A stretch of 64,000 nt of DNA from Icerya purchasi (Eukaryota; Arthropoda; Insecta; Hemiptera; Monophlebidae): NCBI GenBank assembly GCA_039619475.1, contig CM077115.1:147068274-147132273 (forward strand). Direction: 5' to 3'. Positions within the stretch are counted from its first letter, which is position 1; each line of letters begins with the position of its first letter. Positions 56,111 through 64,000 of this stretch are shown here, one piece after another. The notes beneath the pieces are model-generated. The model did not search any database. It was not told the origin of the DNA and saw only the letters and a program-made list of their open reading frames with translations. The position numbers and the translations under genes were made by a program.

Positions 56111-58140
56111 GATAACGTTTTCAATAGTATATTAAAGAAATTACATGGTAGTTATTGCATAATGTATGAATATACATATCTATATATATAGGTCTCAATA
56201 TTCTCATGTTGAATTATGCAGTTTATATACGACTGGCGTAACTTTTTTCATCTAACCTCGAGTCATTTTCACAATTATCCCGTCTAATTCTTATAATTTA
56301 TATTTCTGAGATTAGCAATAAAGTTCTGAATTTTTTCAAATCATATATCCGACTCGGACTCACACGCGCCAGCTCATTTAAACCATCTCTCGGGCGTTGT
56401 ACTATCCAGACGCGCAGTATTTTCTCCAAATTTCTGTTACGATTTTCACTTTTTATCTTTACTTCGCTATAATTAACCCTGTCTATCTCTTTATTTATTT
56501 TGAATCCTTTGATGATTTAGCTTCTATTTTTTTTTTTTTTGAACATAAACCTCGTACTAGAATTTTCTTGCATACGTCATACAAGTATTAGTTTTTAATA
56601 ATCTTTTTATACAGTCAACTATGAAGCGTTCTTTTCCCGCAGGCCAGTACAAGTCAGTGCGATTTGTATTTCCGTTCTCCTTGACTGCAGCGATAGTTTC
56701 ATTTGAGGACAAGTGTCTCCTCTCTGCAGTGTGACTTACAAAGTCGAGTCTCTTTGTAGGCGTTTATTATTTAGTTCTTAAATATTTCATGTCCTGACGA
56801 TCCTCTAGTTTCGTATCATATACTGAGTTTTCGTTGTTGGAAAACAGTCAGCAAACGAACCGCTTACTGTGTTGAATACTCTCTTTGTGTGTAATAGTAA
56901 AATTAAGTATATGTTAAAATATTAATGATTTTGTAGCCTGCAATAGTTGTAGGTATACAGCACATATCGGACTATGAGCTGTGTAAGTATTAATTCATTA
57001 CGAGGTAAGTTTTTATCTCTGAAATTTTGAAGGACCGCCATGTATTCTACAAATTACGGAATTGTTAGAAAAATCAGAACTAATGCCTATTTTTATTTCG
57101 GAAGATGACATACTTTTTTTTTTTTTTTTTTGTCAAATTCCGTAAGCAATACTCAAATAAAAATTTTTAATTGAGGTACAAAAAGTTCCATGGCAGAGCG
57201 CTTTTTGGCCGCTCTCATCATTTATGGATGTAGATTTGTTTTATTCGGCAAGAAACAAAGAACTATATCAAAAAATCATCGCCAGGGTTATTACCCAATA
57301 ACAGAGCACTGAAAAGGATTATGTCGCATGTTTGTTAAATACACAAATAATTTATTAATGAAAATCCTTCTTCACTTTAAAAATAAAAAAGCATTCTCAA
57401 AGTGCTGTGTTATGGAATATTTTAACTTTTGGTCAATATTTGGTGCCCTATAAAAAAAAAAAAAATACAATAGTTATCTGCCCCTGATAATTTTGCTTTT
57501 TTTTCATCTCTAATTTAATAGCTTCTCCATGCACTTTAGCTTTCATCAAAAGTAATTAATTATTCTTACCAGCGTGCTACGTTATAAATGTTTTTTTTTC
57601 CTATAATTCAAATACTTTCTATTTTTTTTTTTTTTTACGGTCATCATCAAGAATTGTGTTCATTTCACTTAAAATATTTCAGTACTTGGCAAATGCAACG
57701 AGTTAGGTAACTTCTTAAAACTGTAGAGTTTTCAAAACTGTTTTACTGCTAAACGCATACAGCTTGTGATGCTTTCCATTGTTTTCTGTATTATTTATAA
57801 GACGGTAAGTTATCCCTCCTTGCATTCGAAATGGGAACGAGATCGTGCCACATTTTGTAATGTTTTGTTATGTGACATTCTGTTTAATTACACATTACAC
57901 AAAAAAAATAATTACAGAAAATTTTTATGATTATACATTTTATAATTTTCAACTTCGAACACTGCATCATATACCGTGTATTATAGTCGTATTAATAAAA
58001 CTAAAACATAAACCATAATTCTTATTACCGGTATGTATACGTTTTCTTCGCCAATTATATTACTATAACATCTCCCGCTGCTTTTTTTTTATATAAATCT
58101 AATATATTAGCTTTTTTTTCACAACTCAACTACTTCCCTA
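56111..58140. other. AT-rich region left of the I-type LINE
   Basis: No coding region recognised. 56640-57010 is less AT-rich and could be 5' UTR of the downstream LINE, but no boundary was found. Poly-T runs at 57114-57132 and 57620-57637. Confidence 0.5.
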
Positions 58141-58146
58141 ATACCG

Positions 58147-58992
58147 GTGTTTAATGCATCAGTTTCCGTTGGAGCTGTTTGCGCTGCAGATAATGCTAAA
58201 TTACTTGCCGACTCAATATCTCATCTGTCAGGCGCTGAGACTGAAATGAAAGAACCTTGCGAAATAGATACACTCGAAAACTTCCACCTTGAAACGAATC
58301 AAAATATTGACGAATACATTCATAACTTCCCAGAACTCAGCACTAATAATAAACCTACTTACCATCAAATAGTTAATTTACCGATAACAAGTCAGCAAAC
58401 AGACCTGGAAAATAAAAAAAGGCTCCCGATTCACAAGCCTCCACAGATGAAGAAATATTTAATTCCTCCAAACGTTTTCCTTCCGGACCTCAATCAGCGT
58501 ATAGGGGCAGAAATAACGAAGCGTCCGCTTACAGACGCATCAACATCAAGCTCCCAGTATTCGGATAAAAGCAGTAAGCAACTGCTAATCGAAAATAAAA
58601 AGTCAAGGAAAAATAGGGCAAAGAGATCATCAAAAATCTCAGAATCAGAACTAGTAGAAGACGATATCCCCTTCACTCAATGAAGTTGATGAAACCTGGG
58701 ACTTCAAAACATCTCCAACCCCGACGCCGAAGGAGATTTTTAAACCACTGGAAAACTTATTCCGAGACAATGGAAGTAAATACCCACTATCACTAAAAAA
58801 TTGTATGCTCTTTATCGACATGTACAGTGGAAGCAAATTAGTAATTGAAAATGCTACGGAGTTCACTGATGATTTAACAGGTCTATTAAACATGATGACC
58901 GAATCGTACCCGTTTTTACAACACAAAGGTATAAAAAACCGGTTCACGAGAATCATACACACCCTCGAACAAGATACAAATAACATCGTTTA
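58147..58992 (+). pseudogene. LINE ORF1 (gag-like), C-terminal part
   Basis: A 178-codon frame from near 58147 to 58683, hydrophilic, Ser/Lys/Asn-rich (PTYHQIVNLPITSQQTD, KKSRKNRAKRSSK), continues after a frameshift near 58680 as SLNEVDETWDFKTSPTPTPK and then GIKNRFTRIIHTLEQDTN to TAA at about 58993. It lies directly before the endonuclease, the position of ORF1 in I-type elements. No zinc knuckle seen in this part. Confidence 0.65.
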
Positions 58993-59028
58993 ACGGAATT
59001 GTATCACAAATTACTATTTTTACTATAT

Positions 59029-60000
59029 AATGAGTAAGAAAATAATTCTCCGATGAAATATAAACAGATTATCGCTACACTACGCAGAACTACAACAACT
59101 TGTTGCTCTAAAACAACCAAAAAAATCATTGCCTTGCAAGAGACCCATTTAAAACTATATGAAAGCTTTAACTTACGAGAATACCAAACATTTCGCCTAG
59201 ATGACTTCAGCCGCCTTGTTGCAGCGGGTGGAGTATCAATTCTAATTCACAGCTCCATCTCCTATTATCAGGAAGTAAATATTAATACGAAATTGCAAGT
59301 TATAGCAGTTATGACGCTCTCATCAAAAATACGTGCGTCGAAAATCACTATGTGCAACATTTATCTCTCCCCAGATTTATCATTAAGCAGAGATCACTTA
59401 CAAACAATAGTTAAGCAACTCCCGAAACCATATATAATCCTAGGTGACTTCAATGCTCGTAACTGAAACATGGGACTCAACATACAATTCTAAAAGAGGA
59501 TGCTTAATCGAAAAATTATTTCTATTCGACGAACGTCTACTCTTATTACACCCCCAAAAAAACATCCAACTCACTTTAACGCGACATCTAAAACCATGTC
59601 CACGTTAGATCTAGTCTTCGTTACAGCATCTTTAGGTGGGAGAATTAAAACAGTAAAACAGTAGTCTGTCACGATCTATGCGACAGTGATCATTTTCCAA
59701 TAATCACCTCATCACTTGGAAATCTTACCGCATGTCCTCAAACTTTTCTACCGAAATGGAGAATAGAAGATGCTAACTGGGAAATATTCAAAAATGATAC
59801 GGAGATCACTTTCGATCACAAAGAAGAACTGTCAGAAGACATTGAGAACTTCACACGTTTTATCCTATCTGCCGTAGCGAAGTCAATCCCAAAGACATCA
59901 GGAAAAATACGTCAAAAAACTGTTCCTTGGTAGTCAAAAGATTTGCATTTGGCTATACAGAAACGGAGAAAAACATTTCGTAAGTTCCGCAGATCAATGT
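59029..60000 (+). pseudogene. LINE ORF2 endonuclease domain
   Basis: Starts MSKKIILR, then a TGA where the family has Trp (..QWNI), NINRLSLHYAELQQL and KKIIALQETHLKL (catalytic Glu block). GGVSILIHSSISY, ITMCNIYLSP, YIILGDFNARN (catalytic Asp/Asn), STLDLVFVTAS and CDSDHFPIITSS (SDH) follow. Frames shift near 59467 and 59660. Confidence 0.88.
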
Positions 60001-60269
60001 TAAAAGAAGACTTTGAAGCATTCAAAAAGCAAAGAGTTGAAACACGACAAGCAATTCGGAAAGCTGGAATAAATTTATTTCTGAGATAAACTTCAAAAGT
60101 TCGTTAAAATCAGCATGGACAAATGTTCAAAAAATATAGGGTCGGAAAAAATTATCTCCAATAACTTCGATAGACGACAACGACACGACAATCGAATAAC
60201 CTATCCATATTGCAAACAGGTTCGCGGAATACTTCGCTTCGATATCATCTGATCATAACTACTCGCAAC

Positions 60270-61100
60270 AGTTTTTGAACATTAAAAATAACGCAGAGAA
60301 AACTTCAATCCCTTTCAATAATGATAAGGAAGAAGCGTACAATATAAATCTGACATGGCAAGAACTAACGTCATGCATTAATAGCCACATTCACAATACG
60401 GCTCCCGGACTAGACAATATTCACCCATTAACGGTAAAGCGTCTACACATTACAGCACTAAAGTATTGGAAAATCGCTACCATAATCTCGATCCCCAAAT
60501 CGAATAAGAATTCCTCTATTAACAACTATAGACCAACAGCACTCACAAGCATACTAGGTAAAATATTAGAACAATTGTTAAACAAAAGGCTCTCATGGAC
60601 ACTTGAAACCAACAAGATACTATCTATCTACCAATAAGGTTTTAGACAGCAACGATCAACACAGCTAGCGGTAAATAATCTTGTCATGAACATCAAAAGA
60701 TCGTTCATAAATTCGAATTTCACAGTCACAGTTTTCTTCAATTTTTCTTTATGACCGTGTATGGCGGTACCTCATTCTCAAAAAAACTACATCAAATCGG
60801 GATAGATGGTAATTTAGCAAACATAATCAAAAATTTCCCTTACTAACAGAAGGATTCGCGTTAGAATAGACAACATTCTATCAGAGGAAAGAATAATCTC
60901 CAACGGGGTACCTCAAGGATCACCCTTAAGTGCTACTTTGTTCCTGCTTGCGCTAAACAATATTACTTCAGTTGTCGAGAAGCCAGTCTCTATCGGAATA
61001 TTCGCCGATGATGTTATCATATCTCTTCAAGCATCGTCGCTCAAAATCACTAAACAAATAATACAGCCAACGATAAACAACATCAACACCTGGAGCTAAT
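60270..61100 (+). pseudogene. LINE ORF2 reverse transcriptase domain
   Basis: Contains NTAPGLDNIHPLTVKRL, ATIISIPKSNKNSSINNYRP, SILGKILEQLLNKRLSWTL, GFRQQRSTQLAVNNLV (after a TAA near 60636), GVPQGSPLSATLFLLALNNI and IGIFADDVIISLQA. The FADD palm motif at 61001-61012 is intact although stops and frameshifts break the domain. Confidence 0.92.
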
Positions 61101-61859
61101 ATTCGCCGAGAAAACAAATTACATAATATTCTCAAACAACAAAAACAAAACAACAAAATATAATTTTAATACTGCGTTCCAAACCAATTCCAGAAATACA
61201 AACAATCAAGTGTTTAGGGGAATCCTGCTTGATAAAAAGGCCATCATGGAAGGACCATATAACGTGCATACCATCGAAATGCATCCGCTCTCTTCAAGTT
61301 GCTCAATCAATCTGATGTAGGATGCAGTAGAAGAACACTATTACATTTATATCGATCCCTCATCCGAACAACAAAATTGGACTGTGGCGCTCAACTTTAT
61401 AATTCAGCAAGCCGCGCATAACCTTAGGAAAACTAGATTGCATTCATCACCAAGGCATTAGATTAGCGACAGGAGCGTTTAGACCGAGCGTTTAGACCCA
61501 CGACAAGCCTCTGTGCAGAAGCCAACGAACCCCCTCTCAAATATCGAAGAATGATACAAACCGCAAATCTCCTAACCGGCGCAGCAGCTATACCAAATTT
61601 ACCAGCAGGAAATCTCCTATTTAACAACTATTATTGGAATAAATACAAGTCAGCCCAAAAGGGGGATCAACATATTGCGTTAAAATTTGAGGAAAATATC
61701 CGAATCTCCTATACCCCGAAAACATACCGCTCGGTTCCCCAGATCGCCGTACGTTCTGCACCATGGTCAATACCGTCAATCCAAATCATCTACGAGCTGT
61801 TGAAGTTATCAAACAACTCCGCAAGTACCCCGTAGACATGCAATTAAGATTAAATAGTA

Positions 61860-62470
61860 TTTTAGGACGATATCCAGAATGCAACAGCGATGGATCAAAA
61901 ACAACAATGGCGGCCGGAGCGGCTTTCTTCATTCCTAATACAATAAGCAAAATTTGAAAAACTACCGTCATGGAGCTCAGCTAAAACTGCTGAACTGTAC
62001 GCAAAGTATACGTTGCATTGCGAGAAATATCGCAAACACGTACAGAGCACCAGTTCATAATACTAACTGACCCGGCTAGCGCCCTTGCAAATATTCGATT
62101 GATATATAACACCAACCCTATAGTGCAGAGAATCCAAAAAATAATAACAGAATTACCTTCCAATGGACTGGACATTCTATTCGTATGGATCCCAAGTCAT
62201 AAAGGAATACAACGAAATCGCAGATAAATTAGCAAAGAGATCGACTGTCCTTGGGTACTAATACCGAAACCATAATAACCACAGATGATCTAAAGAACGC
62301 GTATAAAGAGAAAATTACAAGATTGTGGAATACGGAATGGAGATCGACTTCATGCACAATTCACCTCAGAGGCATAAAAGAAAAGATCATCGAAGAATGG
62401 GAGTCATCTGATCAAAAATCGCGAAAAGAAGAAATAATTTTAACTAGATTAAGACTCGTGTCAATGTAAC
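61860..62470 (+). pseudogene. LINE ORF2 RNase H domain
   Basis: Reads CNSDGSKTTMAAGAAFFI (first Asp), AKTAELYAK (Glu), ILTDPASALANIRLIYNT (Asp) and LFVWIPSHKGIQRN (His block). All catalytic positions can be seen, but frames shift near 61960 and 62225. The last frame ends SRKEEIILTRLRLVSM at 62469. Confidence 0.85.
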
Positions 62471-62760
62471 CCATTCGTACCTTTTCAATAACACACCACC
62501 ACCATCCTGTCCCTTTTATAACACTCCTCAGCTTACTCTCTGACATATCTTAACAAGTTGCAATAATTTATCCGAATCCCGCTAAAAATTGAATCTATCC
62601 TCAAACCTATCCCATTTACTACGTAATAATAGTCCATACATAAATGATATCTTCCTATTACTCAAAAACGCGGTAACATTACACTTTGTAATTAACAACA
62701 TAAGCGCGGCTTGATAACCTCATAGTTGTGTATAAGTCGCATAAAAAAAAAACAAAAAAA
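62470..62760 (+). pseudogene. LINE C-terminal Cys-His region and 3' UTR
   Basis: Continuing in other frames: YLFNNTPPPSCPFYNTPQLT..HILTSCNNLSES, the Cys-x2-Cys..His-x-x-x-x-Cys motif seen after RNase H in I/Jockey elements; the second Cys is Tyr here. The end is marked by GTCGCATAAAAAAAAAACAA at about 62737-62757, a decayed A-rich tail. Confidence 0.7.
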
Positions 62761-62989
62761 CAATGGTTTGTTCGGACTTCATTGCGTGCGATATCTTTTT
62801 TCCCTTGTCGGAATATTGTGATGAAAAATCGGTTCCGACGTTTATCGTTGAATGCTGTAATATTTTCTAAAGCCAAAAATAAATTTTGCACAGATTTTAT
62901 TATACTCCACGGAACTCTGAACAATTTTAAAAAATTACCATTCGCTACGTCTTTATAATTCTTTGTTCCTTATGATTTATTAGAAAAAA

Positions 62990-63640
62990 GTTCGCGCGAG
63001 CTTTCGATTGACGCCATGCTGATTTTTCTGTTTCACACGGCTGTTACAGTCTAGAGTTCTCTGACGGTCCCATGCAGATTCATCGTCGATTTCGGAAATA
63101 TTACGCTCCAAATAGGAAAATCCCGGTCAATTTTGGTCCATTTCTTTGAAACAGTTCTTCAAAAGGCCGAGTTTGACATTGACATATATTTTTTTTTCCT
63201 TCTGAACTGAAACACATTCTTTTTGGCCGCTCTTTGTTCACGTAATGCTTGGATTTATTACTTCTGCTGTGCCACCCACAAAGACAGCAACCCTATGCTT
63301 TCTGTTACCAAGCTGAAAACGCAGTATAGAAAACCGATGATTTTTAAGTCACCATCGACACACTTCATTCAAACTGTTTCTAGTTTGTTTCATTTGCCGA
63401 AATGTAATCTATTCTCGACCATTTCTTTGTTATCGAAAAAAGTGTGTAAGCAAATGGCACGGACGGCAATTTATTCCCAATGTAGAGAACAGTTTTCACT
63501 GCCGTTTTTTGAAGAATCGATAAATGTTGCTGCATTTTATGATCGCAGCCGTAAAGAATTACACGAGACAATTTCAACAACATTGCGCAGAGAAATTTCA
63601 AATAGAACAATTAAGCAGATTGCAACGCTTCAATCTTGAC
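62990..63640 (-). pseudogene. Transposase-like protein pseudogene (GERFHQDI family), copy 2, partial
   Basis: Minus-strand blocks line up with copy 1 (27911-29260) in the same order: VKTVLYIGNKLPSVPFAY (copy 1 LKAVLLHNCNKYPLILLVH), CVDGDLKIIGFLYC (G-D kept here, lost in copy 1), GCCLCGWHSRSNKSKHYVNK (copy 1 CCFLCEWDSRARDKHYV), VKLGLLKNCFKEMDQN and GFSYLERNISEID (copy 1 IKLSLMKNFVKAMNRD, GFQYLK). Frames change several times, and the C-terminal GERFHQDI part is absent. The plus-strand frame 63223-63639 is its shadow. Confidence 0.65.
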
Positions 63641-64000
63641 TCTCTAAAAGTTTCGCCAGATTTTCAGAAAACTTCGACCTGCGCTTGGGTAAGTAAATGT
63701 GCTGTTTAGAACAGGAAGCTTAACACAATCGATCTTAAATCACTACGTTATAATAAGATTTATTTTCTGTTCCATCGTAAAAAATATTTTATGAACCGTG
63801 GGCACTGTAATAAATCATTACCGTGAATAATAGGTGTTATGGAAGGCAGGAAATTTCAGCAACTTAATATACTACGTGTTTTAATTTTTAATTTATACCA
63901 ATTATGTTAGTCGAACAAAATGAATGGTTTATGTGATCTTTCGAATACCGAATTTCCTACATCCGGAATCCCTTTCGTAGATCCTAAACAGGTATAACAC
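63641..64000. other. AT-rich end of window, nothing recognised
   Basis: No coding or repeat signature seen. Confidence 0.5.

Larger units (their letters stand above)
58147..62760 (+). mobile_element. I-type non-LTR retrotransposon with RNase H, degenerate
   Basis: One element in the usual order: ORF1 (gag-like, to 58992), ORF2 endonuclease, reverse transcriptase, RNase H and a Cys-His tail, ending near a poly-A-rich stretch at about 62742-62760. RNase H after the polymerase is typical of the I group rather than RTE. Many single-base stops and frameshifts are spread along it, so it is inactive but fairly young, since most motifs are still readable. The 5' end and target duplication were not found. 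Parts are listed separately. Confidence 0.9.

Noticed and set aside
63223..63639. Plus-strand frame of 138 codons
   Set aside because: The minus strand carries ordered blocks of the transposase-like family, so the plus frame is a shadow despite its length.

Overview
The window looks like nuclear DNA of an AT-rich animal, most likely an insect (order not decidable). Genes are split by introns with GT..AG borders and polypyrimidine tracts, poly-T/poly-A runs and (TA)n, (TTC)n and (TTA)n microsatellites are common, and the mobile elements (mariner, Helitron, I-type LINE, hAT, tRNA-derived SINE) are of arthropod type. No bacterial gene, operon or CRISPR is visible.

Layout. (1) About 1.9-21.8 kb, plus strand: an atypical RIO1-family kinase (RIOK1, 40S ribosome maturation) in eight recognisable exons; the acidic N-terminal exon(s) are not found. 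Its introns are full of transposon debris: a bounded Helitron, LINE relics and a TA-microsatellite repeat in intron 1, a coding-like relic in intron 2, a 134-bp insert with a 13-bp target duplication in intron 3, a LINE reverse transcriptase relic in intron 5 and two mariner copies of different lineages in intron 7. (2) 22-33.9 kb: no host gene seen; it holds a decayed copy of a transposase-like family (27.9-29.3 kb, minus) and two copies of a tRNA-like SINE (30.1 and 31.6 kb). (3) 33.9-41 kb, minus strand: two single-exon coding genes, a vaccinia-related kinase (VRK) homologue and a 546-residue protein with four U1-type C2H2 fingers. (4) 42-45.1 kb: a head-to-tail array of three Helitron-like elements whose interiors are satellite-like repeats of about 160 bp. 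(5) 47.0 kb: mitochondrial ribosomal protein L33. (6) 49.8-52.6 kb: a composite inverted-repeat structure invaded by TA-bounded repeats, including a 66-bp perfect palindrome. (7) 53.4-64 kb: a mariner with a hAT-like insertion inside it, a LINE reverse transcriptase relic (minus), a degenerate I-type LINE of at least 4.5 kb (plus), and a second copy of the transposase-like family (minus).

The host genes are unrelated housekeeping genes (ribosome biogenesis, chromatin kinase, mitochondrial translation, unknown zinc-finger protein); nothing suggests they act as one pathway. The novelty lies in the repeat biology: tandem Helitrons with internal satellites, the TA-bounded hairpin-tailed repeat family, and the transposase-like family present twice. 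Homology statements rest on recognition of motifs, not on a database search.
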